A stretch of 64,000 bases of DNA from an uncultured Aquimarina sp. (GTDB lineage: Bacteria > Bacteroidota > Bacteroidia > Flavobacteriales > Flavobacteriaceae), in contig CANMMM010000009.1 of NCBI GenBank assembly GCA_947498935.1, forward strand, positions 62,001-126,000, written 5' to 3'. The notes under the pieces were generated by a model that did no database searches, was not told the origin of the DNA, and saw only the letters and a program-made list of their open reading frames with translations. Below are positions 1-9,140 of the stretch, piece by piece. Each line of letters opens with the position of its first letter. Positions within the stretch are counted from its first letter, which is position 1. Made by a program: the position numbers and the translations under genes.

Positions 1-100
1 GCCCAAGATAAACAACGAAGTAGGAGTGTTATTTTTATAGCATATAGTATGTGCTAGTTAATGATGATAGTGTGTTTATTGACGTGTTAAAATTCTAATC

Positions 101-2893
101 ATGTATCGTTTATTTATTATTTGCTTTTTTACATGGATGTCTGTTTTCTCTCAATCTATAGAGCAAAAAGCATTGCCGCGCATCACCCATTATGATACTA
201 AAAATATGGGGTTTAGTGCTCAGTCATGGGATATTAAACAAGATGAAAATGGGGTTGTGTATGTGGCTAATGGGAATAATATCTTGGTTTTCGATGGGCA
301 ATACTGGAAGTCTATAGGGATCAATCCAGAGAATGTAACTCGTAGTATGTATGTGAAAAAATCCGATTCTATTTATTTTGGAGGGGATGGTCATCATGGG
401 TTATTGGTGAATAGTAATTTCTCGGATCATGCAATTTCTTTTTTACCGAATAGTAATAAAGAGGTGACTGCAGATGTAGAGGAGTACTGGAGGACTCATT
501 TTGTAGAAGATCAGGTGGTTTTTCAGACATTTCGAAATTTGTATGTAAATCAGGGGAATATCATTACTAAAATTCCTGCTCCTTATCGATTTAAGTGGAG
601 CTATATGGTGAATGGGCAGGTGTATGTAAATGACTTGCGGTATGGTATTTTTAAATTACAACAGACGAATTTGATTCCTGTAATTAGTGATGAGACAATT
701 AACGAACATATCGTTGGGTTGACAGAGGTCAATGGAGTTTTGTGTGTTATTACTGATACAAAAGGAATCTTTAAAATTACAGATGATGCGACACTAGAGG
801 CGGTAACGATTCCTATAACTGAGGAATTAAAAAAATATCAAATTTTTTCTTTCTTAAAACTTTCGGATAACAGGCTAGCATTAGGTACGGTGTCTAATGG
901 ATTGTACTTAGTAGATCTCACTACTGGTGTCATAGAAAACTTAAATAAAAAGACAGGGCTACAAAACAATACGATTTTATCTATTTATCAGGACGATGAA
1001 GATAACTTATGGCTGGCATTGGATTATGGAATCGATCATGTAAAGCTGAATTCTCCGCTACATTATTTCTATGATTATTTTGGAGAGATTGGTACTACCT
1101 ATGCTGTTAAGGTTGAAGACAATGCAGCATATTTAGGTACCAACCAAGGGTTGTATATGATGTCTAGTACGGGAGGTAACGCAGGTGTAGATTTTGAGCT
1201 ATTGCTTAATGGTCAGGTGTGGAATATCGATAAGGTAAACGGGGAGCTGTTTGTAGGGCATGATAAGGGTGCCTTTGTATTAGATGGAACAAGCTTGAAG
1301 AGAATTGGAGAGGACTTAGGGGTTTGGAATTTTAAACCAATGCAGTTACAGGGGGGAGGAGAAACCAGTATTTTATCAGGGAATTATAATGGTGTTTCTC
1401 TGTATACCAAGAGAAATGGTGTTTGGAATGGATATCGACTGAAAGGATTTGAAAAGTCTGGGAGATACCTAGAGATCGATAAAAATAACTATATATGGTT
1501 GGCGCTACGTACAGAAGGGGTGTTTCGATTCGAATTGGATGCTGCACATGAGACTTTGCAAAATCCAACATTTTATCCATTAAAAGATTTTGGAGGAGAT
1601 TTTCTGTCTTTATCTAAGGTTGGTGATGCTATTGTAGTGACTTCGGATTTTAATGCTTTTACCTATTCCGAAGCGACTTCTTCTTTTGAAAAAAAGGCGT
1701 TAGGGTATGAAAAAGGAATTGCTCCTACTATTTATGTAGATGGTGATGAGACGTGGTATTTAGGGAATGATAGCGCTGTGGTAGAAACGGCTACTGATAC
1801 GGTGACGCTTCGAGAACTAAAAGACCAACTTGTGCCAGATGTATTAAGTGTATTTCCATTAAATGAGCTACAAAAAATTATTCCTGTATTTAACGGTTTT
1901 TCGGTGTACACAAAGCCAAGTAGTAAGGTTCAGAAAACAAATGATAATGCAGTGTTGATACGAGACTTTGTATCTGTAAATAGTGATAAAAGGTATGTAG
2001 AGCATTCTGAAATTCCTTATAAAGATAACAACCTGAAAGTAACCTATGCATTGCCAATGTATGGGCAGGAGGTATTGTATCAAACTAAGATAAATGATGG
2101 AGAATGGAGTGCTCTGACTTCGGAAACAGAACGAATGTTATACAATCTGAGTGAAGGAACGTATCGTTTTTATGTAAGGGCAAGTTATGATGGGGTTGTG
2201 AAAGAGAACGCTTTTGAATTTTTGATTCAACCTCCTATGTATAGAACTACATGGGCTTATTTGTTTTACTTTTTGTTGTTTTTGATTTTGATATTTGTAG
2301 TGATAGCAATCAATCGTTACAAAATGAAAAAGCAAGAAAAATTATTGCTAGAACAGAAGACACAAAAGTTGTTAAAACAAGAGGAGGAGTACAAAGCGCA
2401 AAAATTAGAGCAGGAACGTAAAATTATAGAGTTGAATAACTCTAAATTGCAAGATGAGATCAAGGCAAAAAGTAGAGAGTTAACTCAGATTGCTTACGTG
2501 AATCTGAATAAGAATAAGATTCTGAAAAAGATCCGTGATAAGATTGTGAAAATACAAGAAACGTCTTCTCAGAAGCTGCCAACGAATAGCTATAATGAGC
2601 TAGTAAGATTGGTAGAATATTACATTACTGATAAAGAGAGCAAGTTGTTTGAAATTAATTTTGACAAGTCTCATCAGGAGTTTTACGAAAAATTATCAAA
2701 GAATTATCCAGATCTAACTTCTAAAGATTTGAGGCTGTGTGCGTACTTGAAAATGAACTTGTCTTCTAAAGAGATCGCACCATTGTTAGGAATTAGTTCA
2801 CAAAGTGTAGATGTAAGCAGGCATAGGTTAAGAAAAAAGCTTAATTTAGGGTCTAAAGATAATCTAACTAATATTTTGATCAGTCTTAAATAA
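101..2893 (+). CDS. SusR-like propeller regulator with Y_Y_Y domain and LuxR-type HTH
   Basis: Membrane-anchored one-component sensor/regulator, 930 aa. Residues 1-17 form a signal peptide. A long region of short repeats (for example EDNLWLALDYGIDHV) looks like a two-component-regulator beta-propeller. About 640-712 is a Y_Y_Y-type Ig domain, about 717-737 a hydrophobic membrane segment, about 738-800 a charged coiled coil, and about 870-917 a LuxR/GerE-like helix-turn-helix (LSSKEIAPLLGIS). There is no histidine kinase or receiver domain, so the periplasmic sensor is joined directly to the DNA-binding end. It lies 23 bp before lacI 1 and upstream of susCD, so it is probably a local regulator sensing the glycan breakdown product. 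The ligand is not deducible. Confidence 0.85.
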   Translation: MYRLFIICFFTWMSVFSQSIEQKALPRITHYDTKNMGFSAQSWDIKQDENGVVYVANGNNILVFDGQYWKSIGINPENVTRSMYVKKSDSIYFGGDGHHGLLVNSNFSDHAISFLPNSNKEVTADVEEYWRTHFVEDQVVFQTFRNLYVNQGNIITKIPAPYRFKWSYMVNGQVYVNDLRYGIFKLQQTNLIPVISDETINEHIVGLTEVNGVLCVITDTKGIFKITDDATLEAVTIPITEELKKYQIFSFLKLSDNRLALGTVSNGLYLVDLTTGVIENLNKKTGLQNNTILSIYQDDEDNLWLALDYGIDHVKLNSPLHYFYDYFGEIGTTYAVKVEDNAAYLGTNQGLYMMSSTGGNAGVDFELLLNGQVWNIDKVNGELFVGHDKGAFVLDGTSLKRIGEDLGVWNFKPMQLQGGGETSILSGNYNGVSLYTKRNGVWNGYRLKGFEKSGRYLEIDKNNYIWLALRTEGVFRFELDAAHETLQNPTFYPLKDFGGDFLSLSKVGDAIVVTSDFNAFTYSEATSSFEKKALGYEKGIAPTIYVDGDETWYLGNDSAVVETATDTVTLRELKDQLVPDVLSVFPLNELQKIIPVFNGFSVYTKPSSKVQKTNDNAVLIRDFVSVNSDKRYVEHSEIPYKDNNLKVTYALPMYGQEVLYQTKINDGEWSALTSETERMLYNLSEGTYRFYVRASYDGVVKENAFEFLIQPPMYRTTWAYLFYFLLFLILIFVVIAINRYKMKKQEKLLLEQKTQKLLKQEEEYKAQKLEQERKIIELNNSKLQDEIKAKSRELTQIAYVNLNKNKILKKIRDKIVKIQETSSQKLPTNSYNELVRLVEYYITDKESKLFEINFDKSHQEFYEKLSKNYPDLTSKDLRLCAYLKMNLSSKEIAPLLGISSQSVDVSRHRLRKKLNLGSKDNLTNILISLK

Positions 2894-2916
2894 CGAATCT
2901 GTAATACATTACTGTT

Positions 2917-3930
2917 ATGAGAAAAAAGGTGACATTAAAACAGCTTGCCAAAGAGCTTAATTTATCTATTTCTACTGTGTCTAAATCATTAAAGAATGAT
3001 TCGGAAATTAGTCAAAAAACTATTAATAGAGTGCATGAACTGGCAAACTTTTATAATTATAAGCCTAATGCACTTGCGGTAAGTCTAAAAAGTAATAAGA
3101 CCAAAACTATTGGAGTGATCCTACCAGAAATCTTAAATCACTTTTTTGCAAAAGTACTCTATGGTATCGAGCAACAGGCTTCTGAAAAAGGATACAAGAT
3201 TGTAACCTGTATTACGAATGAGTCTTTTGAAAAGGAAGTGGAATATGTAGAGATGCTAAATTATAGTAGTGTAGATGGATTTATCATGGCATTGAGTCAG
3301 GAAACTCAAATGTACAATAGGTTGTATCATGTAAAGGAATTGCAAAGAGATGATGTGCCGATTGTAATGTTTGATCGTGTTAGCGAAGAAATAGATTGTG
3401 ATAAGGTAATTGTAGATGATAAATATGCTTCGAAAACTGCGGTACAATATTTAATAGAAACAGGATGTAAGAAAATAGCGGTGATTTCTACTATTTTTGA
3501 TTTGAGTGTAGGAAAGTTGCGCTTGGAAGGGGCTAGAGAAGTAGTGGCAGAAAATACAGATGTAGGATTGATAGAGTTTCCAATTATGAATATAGAGAAG
3601 GAAGAGGACGAAATCGAATTGTTTATTAAAAGTAATAATATCGATGCTGTATTAGGGTTGGATGAGACTGCTGCTGCAATAGCTATCAATATGTCTAATA
3701 AATTAGGATATCGTATACCAGATGACATTTCGGTAGTAGGGTTTACCGATGGGTTGCTTTCGAAGCATTCATATCCTAAATTGACTACAGTTTCGCAACA
3801 TGCAGAAGAATTAGGAGCGAAGGCCGCGGACATGTTGTTAGAACGCTTAGAAAATGTGTCTGAAACGAAGTATAGCGCAAAGACAGAGGTCGTAAAAACG
3901 TCGTTGATTCTAAGAGATTCGACGAAATAG
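2917..3930 (+). CDS. LacI-family transcriptional regulator 1
   Basis: Cytoplasmic repressor or activator, 337 aa. The N-terminal LacI helix-turn-helix (VTLKQLAKELNLSISTVSKSL, about residues 5-25) is followed by a hinge and a periplasmic-binding-protein-like sugar domain (from TIGVILPEI, about 63, to the end). It is co-oriented with and 23 bp after the SusR-like gene and is followed by a terminator. It is clearly paralogous to the regulator at 18634-19668: both share KPNxxAxxLxxxKTKTIGxIxPxILNHFF and EKGYxIxTCIxNESxEKEV. Together they bracket the locus. A LacI-type palindrome lies ahead of susC (4250) and a weaker one ahead of the PhyH gene (10797), both plausible targets. The effector is unknown. 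Confidence 0.9.
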   Translation: MRKKVTLKQLAKELNLSISTVSKSLKNDSEISQKTINRVHELANFYNYKPNALAVSLKSNKTKTIGVILPEILNHFFAKVLYGIEQQASEKGYKIVTCITNESFEKEVEYVEMLNYSSVDGFIMALSQETQMYNRLYHVKELQRDDVPIVMFDRVSEEIDCDKVIVDDKYASKTAVQYLIETGCKKIAVISTIFDLSVGKLRLEGAREVVAENTDVGLIEFPIMNIEKEEDEIELFIKSNNIDAVLGLDETAAAIAINMSNKLGYRIPDDISVVGFTDGLLSKHSYPKLTTVSQHAEELGAKAADMLLERLENVSETKYSAKTEVVKTSLILRDSTK

Positions 3931-3956
3931 AGAGTTATTACAAGAATAATATGCAG

Positions 3957-3986
3957 AAAAACTCACCTTTTTTAGGTGAGTTTTTT
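3957..3986 (+). terminator. Rho-independent terminator after lacI 1
   Basis: Stem AAAACTCACCT / AGGTGAGTTTT with a short T loop, followed by a T run. It is 27 bp after the lacI 1 stop codon and separates the regulator pair from the susC transcription unit. Confidence 0.85.
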
Positions 3987-4485
3987 GGTTAAAGACGTTT
4001 GTTAGGTTAACTCATTGTTGTGAGAGTGTTTTTTTATTAACATTTTTTTATGCAAAAATGTAAAAAAACGACTTTTTGGGTGCGCTTTTTCTTTTTGTAT
4101 AGAATTGCGATTTAGGGGGTGTTTTTTTGTTTTTTAGAAAATAAAGCAAGCTTTTGTGGCTAGTGTGTTTTCCCATCAGGCAATGCAGTACTTGTGGAAA
4201 TTTCAGTCTTTTCGGCAAAAAACGCTCTAATGTTACCTGAAAGTTACTTAAACGTTTGCGGAGTGCTTTTGTTGCTTTTTTTTTAACATTTCAAATACTT
4301 GATTTCCTTTTATTTAATAAGGTTTCACAGGCTTTTAGTAATTCAAATGTCTGATAAAAAGACTGTTTGAAAAAACTCCTTGTATAAGTACTTTTTTTTT
4401 ATGAAATTACCATATAATTTAACTTAGAAGCAGTAAAATTCAAACAAAACAAGCAAATCATTAATTAATTAACAATTTGGGTCAT
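3987..4485 (+). promoter_or_regulatory. Long leader region of the susC operon
   Basis: About 500 bp without a gene, rich in T runs on the + strand. It contains the LacI-type palindrome at 4250 and a small hairpin CATTTTT-TTATG-CAAAAATG near 4040-4059. I see no good TAnnTTTG promoter; TATAATTT near 4412 is only a weak candidate. A long untranslated leader is common ahead of susC genes. I recognise no riboswitch fold. Confidence 0.4.
4250..4257. promoter_or_regulatory. Candidate LacI-family operator upstream of susC
   Basis: A perfect AAACGTTT palindrome with the CpG centre typical of LacI-family operators (context CTTAAACGTTTGCG). It is 229 bp ahead of the susC start, between two lacI paralogues. 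A related GAAAACGTTGT occurs before the PhyH operon at 10797-10807. Assignment to a particular regulator is inference. Confidence 0.5.
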
Positions 4486-7400
4486 ATGAAAATTAAATTG
4501 AGAGGACTCTTCTTTTTGGGGATTCTTCTATCAGTCAGTTACACTTTTGCGCAAAGTGTATCAGGAACGGTTACAGAAAATGGAATTCCTATTCCAGGGG
4601 TAAACGTTATTGTAAAGGGAACAACTAATGGAACAACAACAGACTTCGACGGGTTGTACACGGTAAACAATGTAAGTCAGGGATCCGTCTTGGTGTTTAG
4701 CTATATCGGTTTCCAAGCACAGGAAATTACATATACAGGGCAACCAAGCATCGATGTGGCATTACTTCCAGATGCACAGGCACTAGAGCAAGTAGTCGTT
4801 TTGGCGTACGGACAGGTGCAAAACAAAAAGTCTGTGACAACTTCTATCGCTACGGTAGATACGGATGTGATTAAGCAATTGCCAATATCACAGGCGGAGG
4901 CAGCATTACAGGGTACAGTACCTGGGGTAGTGGTACAACAAAACTCTGGGTCACCAGGATCGCCTCAGACAGTACGTGTAAGAGGGGTAGGTACGCCTAA
5001 CCAATCAAATCCTTTATATATAGTAGATGGGGTGCAAGTGCCAAACTTAACTTTTTTGAATCCTAATGATATTAAGTCACAAACAGTATTAAAAGATGCT
5101 GCTTCGAGTGCGATTTATGGATCTAGAGGGGGTAACGGGGTTATTCTGGTAGAAACATTACGTGGTAAAAAGTCTTTAGGAAAACCGAAAGTAACGGTTT
5201 CTGGGTATTATGGAATTCAGAGTTTGGCAAATAAGCCAGATTTGATGAATAAAGAGCAATATACAGCATATTACAATGCAGGTGTTCAACAAGGAAATAT
5301 TGCACAAGGATTTAGAGGTGAATTTACGCCCGAAGAAATTGCAGCATTGCCTGATACAGATTGGTACGATGTAATGTTTGATGACGCACCTATCCAAGAC
5401 ATTTATGCATCTGTAGTAGGTGGAGGCGAAAAGATAAGCTACTCTGTATCTGGTGGGCACTTTGGACAAGAAGGTATTCTAGGTGGAGATAACAAAGCTG
5501 AATTTAATAGACGTAACATACGTGGAACATTGGCAGGAGATATTAGTGATCGTTTGAGTTTTAACGTAGTGGCACAATACCAAAACCAAGAACGTTTTAG
5601 TATTTTTCAAAACCAAGGTGGAGCGGGAACTGCAATTAGTAGTTTTATCAATGCATTGCCTCCGATCTATCCAGCATATGATGAAGATGGTAATTTCTTT
5701 AATCCAGGTGTACAAGGTAGGAGACCTATAGCGAACGGAGTACCTCTAAATAGTTTAGGGGCGGTTCAGAATCCGTTGTTCTCTATGGCATTATCAAATA
5801 CACAAACGACACAGGATATTGTGAACTTATCGACTTCATTAACATGGGAGCCAATTGATAATTTGATTTTCAAAGGTACTTATGGGGCATTCGAAGCAGA
5901 TATATTCACTAGAGTGTTTACGCCTAGAATAGTTCAGCCAGAGCAACAGTTTGATACTACTGCTAATGTGTCTTATCAAGAAAGTCCTGCTAGGACAATG
6001 AATAGACAATATGGAGGTACTGCAGAATATACGTTTGAAACATTGGCTGAAACAGGACATAATGTAAATGTACTTGGAGGGTATGAAGTAGTAGAAAATA
6101 GGTTTGATAGTGCGGCAACGGTGATAAGTCCAGGGCCATTTTTCACCAACAATTTTGAAGATGTGAATTTTGCGTTATCAGTAGAAAATGTAAGTGAAGC
6201 AGTAGTAACCCCAGGTTTATCTCAAGCTATTGGTTTACAATCTTATTTTGGAAAAGTAGACTATAACTATCAGGAAAAATATTTATTTAGCGGGGTGTTA
6301 CGAAATGATAGGTCTTCTAATTTTGGACCTAATAATCGTTCTGGATGGTTTCCTGCGGTATCTGCTGGTTGGGTAGCTTCAGAAGAAGCTTTCTTACAGG
6401 ATAGCGAAAATATCAACTTACTAAAACTAAGAGGTAGCTGGGGTATTAGTGGTAATGACGGTTCTAGCAGAGCATTAGCATATTTAGCAACGGTTAATAG
6501 CCAAGCTAGATTTGCAGATCAACCCGCTGTAGTATTATCTGCATTGGCAAATCCAAACTTAAAATGGGAAGAAATTACGCAATTTAACGTAGGGGTAGAC
6601 CTAAATGCATTTAGAAATAGATTAGGGGTGACTGTTGATTATTATATCAAAGAAACAAGTGATATCTTATTGCAAGCAACAACGCCATTAACAACTGGTT
6701 TACAGCCTTCTGTAGAAAACACGGGGGATATAGAAAATAAAGGTTTTGAATTTATAGTATCATGGCAGGATAGCGTCAGTGAAGATTTTTCTTGGAATGC
6801 AAGTGTGAATTTAGGATTTAATAAAAATGAAGTAACCAGTTTAGGAGAAACGTCTTTTATAGATGGTGCTGCAATTCAACCACAATTTCAAGGATTTGTG
6901 TCCAGAACTAGAGTAGGAGATCCAATAGCGAGTTTCTTTGGATTCCAAGTAGAGGGAATAGATGCGAATGGAAATTTAGTATTTGCAGATTTGGATAATA
7001 GTGGAAATAATAAATTAACACCAGATGCTGGAGATAGAACGATCATAGGGGATCCAAATCCAGATGTTACTTTTGGTCTTAATGTAGGATTTAATTACAA
7101 AGGACTTGATTTTTCAGCTTTTATGTCAGGGACAGCAGGAAATGATATTTTTGATGCTACCATTCGATATGATGGCATCGGAAGTAATCGTCCAGCATCT
7201 TATGCTGTTACTGAAGGAGGAACAAGAAATGTAGCGGTTAGAGCAACAGATAACGGGGAGCAATTAATATCTGATTTCCATGTAAAGGATGGAAGTTTTG
7301 CAAAACTAAAGAATGTAACTGTAGGGTATACATTGCCAGAGGTGGCAGCGAAGTCTATTGGAGCAACAGATATCAGAATTTATCTATCCGCTCAAAATTT

Positions 7401-7539
7401 ATTTATGATTACAAAATACGATGGGTTAGATCCAGAGATAGGTCAGAATAACACACAAACGCCATTAAATATTGGGATTGATCAAGGGTTTTTTCCACAA
7501 TCTCGTAATTTCTTAATGGGATTCAACTTTAATTTCTAA
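4486..7539 (+). CDS. SusC/RagA-family TonB-linked outer-membrane transporter
   Basis: TonB-dependent outer-membrane porin, 1017 aa, importing oligosaccharides together with its SusD partner. Signal peptide (LFFLGILLSVSYTFAQS), then a carboxypeptidase-regulatory-like domain (VSGTVTENGIPIPGVNVIV; KGTTNGTTTDFDGLYTV), then the plug with RVRGVGTP, NPLYIVDGVQ and SSAIYGSRGGNGVILV, the usual SusC signatures, then a long beta-barrel ending in aromatic FNFNF. I start at the ATG at 4486 rather than the in-frame TTG at 4477 because MKIKLRG gives a normal signal peptide. The SusD gene follows after 9 bp. The substrate is set by context: the later GH43 and GH26 genes point to a xylan. Confidence 0.93.
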   Translation: MKIKLRGLFFLGILLSVSYTFAQSVSGTVTENGIPIPGVNVIVKGTTNGTTTDFDGLYTVNNVSQGSVLVFSYIGFQAQEITYTGQPSIDVALLPDAQALEQVVVLAYGQVQNKKSVTTSIATVDTDVIKQLPISQAEAALQGTVPGVVVQQNSGSPGSPQTVRVRGVGTPNQSNPLYIVDGVQVPNLTFLNPNDIKSQTVLKDAASSAIYGSRGGNGVILVETLRGKKSLGKPKVTVSGYYGIQSLANKPDLMNKEQYTAYYNAGVQQGNIAQGFRGEFTPEEIAALPDTDWYDVMFDDAPIQDIYASVVGGGEKISYSVSGGHFGQEGILGGDNKAEFNRRNIRGTLAGDISDRLSFNVVAQYQNQERFSIFQNQGGAGTAISSFINALPPIYPAYDEDGNFFNPGVQGRRPIANGVPLNSLGAVQNPLFSMALSNTQTTQDIVNLSTSLTWEPIDNLIFKGTYGAFEADIFTRVFTPRIVQPEQQFDTTANVSYQESPARTMNRQYGGTAEYTFETLAETGHNVNVLGGYEVVENRFDSAATVISPGPFFTNNFEDVNFALSVENVSEAVVTPGLSQAIGLQSYFGKVDYNYQEKYLFSGVLRNDRSSNFGPNNRSGWFPAVSAGWVASEEAFLQDSENINLLKLRGSWGISGNDGSSRALAYLATVNSQARFADQPAVVLSALANPNLKWEEITQFNVGVDLNAFRNRLGVTVDYYIKETSDILLQATTPLTTGLQPSVENTGDIENKGFEFIVSWQDSVSEDFSWNASVNLGFNKNEVTSLGETSFIDGAAIQPQFQGFVSRTRVGDPIASFFGFQVEGIDANGNLVFADLDNSGNNKLTPDAGDRTIIGDPNPDVTFGLNVGFNYKGLDFSAFMSGTAGNDIFDATIRYDGIGSNRPASYAVTEGGTRNVAVRATDNGEQLISDFHVKDGSFAKLKNVTVGYTLPEVAAKSIGATDIRIYLSAQNLFMITKYDGLDPEIGQNNTQTPLNIGIDQGFFPQSRNFLMGFNFNF

Positions 7540-7548
7540 AAAAAATCG

Positions 7549-9126
7549 ATGAAACTATTTAAATATATCACACAAAAAAGAACAAAAACATTCTTGCTTA
7601 CTTTGGCAGGAGGAGTTGCTTTGTTCACATCTTGTTCCGACGAGATATTAGAAAAAGAGCCAATCACTGAAATTTTGATTGATACGGCTTTTGAAGATGA
7701 AAATAATATTTTATTTAATCTAAATGGAGCATACGATCCATTACAATGGCAAAGTGTAGGAGGAAATCAGACATTTCCGTTAATGCAACAAGGGGTAAGA
7801 GCTGATGACATACATTCGCAATCAGCAGCTTTCTGGGCAATTGGAGCGCAGTACGATCAATTTACGACCATTGATCCTAACCTTACATCGGTAGCTTCTG
7901 TATGGAGTAAATGGTATCAGGGGGTAGCGAGAACTAATTTTACGATACAATTAGCAGAAAATTTTGGAGGTTTCGAAACAGAAGGTTTGCAAGATCAGAT
8001 TTTAGGAGAGGCGAAGTTTTTGAGAGGATTGTATTATTTCGAGTTGGTACGTTTATTTGGTGGAGTGCCTTTGTTTGATAAGCCCATTACTTCTGCAGAG
8101 CAAAATCAATTTAAGCCGCGATCAACTGCTGAAGAAGTGTATGCATTTATAGAAGCAGACTTAAAGGCCGCCGCAACTAATCTACCTGTAAAAGGAGGAG
8201 AACGTTTTCAAGGAGCAGCAACTTCTGGTGCAGCATTGGCTTTGCTGACAAAAGTATACTTATACCAAGAAAAATGGAGCGAAGCTGTAACTACGGCAGA
8301 GCAAGTAATAGGGCAAGGAGTGTATAGTCTTGAAGAAAACTTTAGAGACAACTTTATTGTAGAAAATGAATTTGGAAAAGAATCTATCTTTGAGATCAAT
8401 TATGTAGATGGGCTTTCTACAGGAACTTTTGACGATGGAAGACAAGCACAAGAAGGGTCTGGCTCATGGAAGTGGAGTTTTCCATTTATACCAGCAGGAT
8501 ACAGGTCTTTTAATAATTTTATTCCAAGACAAAAGTTAGTAGACTTTTTTGATGATAGTGATCAGCGAAAAGAAGCTACGTTTTTATTGCCAGGTCAGGT
8601 GTTAAACTCACCAGGATTGGCTGCTCTAGAATGGGATCCTGCACCTGCGGATTTTAATTATGCTATAGGAGTGAGTACTGGTGCTAAAAAATACTTTTTG
8701 ACTTTTGAGCAAGTACAAGATTTATTAAGTGAATTTCAGTCGCCATTAAATGAAAAAATCATTCGTTATGCAGATGTATTGTTAATGCATGCTGAAGCTT
8801 CGCTTATGGGAGGTGGAGGAACAGGTTCTGAATCTTTCCAGCAGGTAATTGATAGAGCTTATGGAGCAGGAAATGTAGCTGCCCCTGCATATACGATCCA
8901 AGGAGTGAGAGATGAGCGTCGTAGAGAATTGGCTACAGAAGGATGGAATCGATTTACAGATTTAGTTCGTTGGGATAAAGCTGATGGCGGCGGAGTAATC
9001 AAAGAAGCTTTGGAAGAAGCAGGTAAGACTGATTTTAAGAAGCCTAGAGATTTATTGTTGCCTATCCCACAGCAAGAAATAGACACCTATCCTCAGGGGA
9101 TGTTAAGCCAGAATCCTGGTTATTAA
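7549..9126 (+). CDS. RagB/SusD-family nutrient-uptake outer-membrane lipoprotein
   Basis: Surface lipoprotein, 525 aa, that caps the SusC barrel and binds the glycan. Signal peptide with lipobox (ALFTSC, lipidated Cys29). TPR-like helical SusD features follow: AKFLRGLYYFELVRLFGGVPLFD (about 150-175), then ALLTKVYLYQEKWSEA, and the C-terminal RDERRRELATEGWNRFTDLVRWDKA and LLPIPQQEIDTYP, all standard for the family. It is 9 bp after susC and 14 bp before the next lipoprotein gene, so it is in one transcript with both. Length is typical. Confidence 0.93.
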   Translation: MKLFKYITQKRTKTFLLTLAGGVALFTSCSDEILEKEPITEILIDTAFEDENNILFNLNGAYDPLQWQSVGGNQTFPLMQQGVRADDIHSQSAAFWAIGAQYDQFTTIDPNLTSVASVWSKWYQGVARTNFTIQLAENFGGFETEGLQDQILGEAKFLRGLYYFELVRLFGGVPLFDKPITSAEQNQFKPRSTAEEVYAFIEADLKAAATNLPVKGGERFQGAATSGAALALLTKVYLYQEKWSEAVTTAEQVIGQGVYSLEENFRDNFIVENEFGKESIFEINYVDGLSTGTFDDGRQAQEGSGSWKWSFPFIPAGYRSFNNFIPRQKLVDFFDDSDQRKEATFLLPGQVLNSPGLAALEWDPAPADFNYAIGVSTGAKKYFLTFEQVQDLLSEFQSPLNEKIIRYADVLLMHAEASLMGGGGTGSESFQQVIDRAYGAGNVAAPAYTIQGVRDERRRELATEGWNRFTDLVRWDKADGGGVIKEALEEAGKTDFKKPRDLLLPIPQQEIDTYPQGMLSQNPGY

Positions 9127-9140
9127 TAAAAAAATAGATT

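Noticed and set aside
1-100. End of an upstream gene
   Set aside because: No open frame or conserved protein tail could be recognised in the first 100 bp.
3327-3833. 168-codon frame on the minus strand within lacI 1
   Set aside because: It is fully inside a confidently identified gene, with no homology signature. Shadow.
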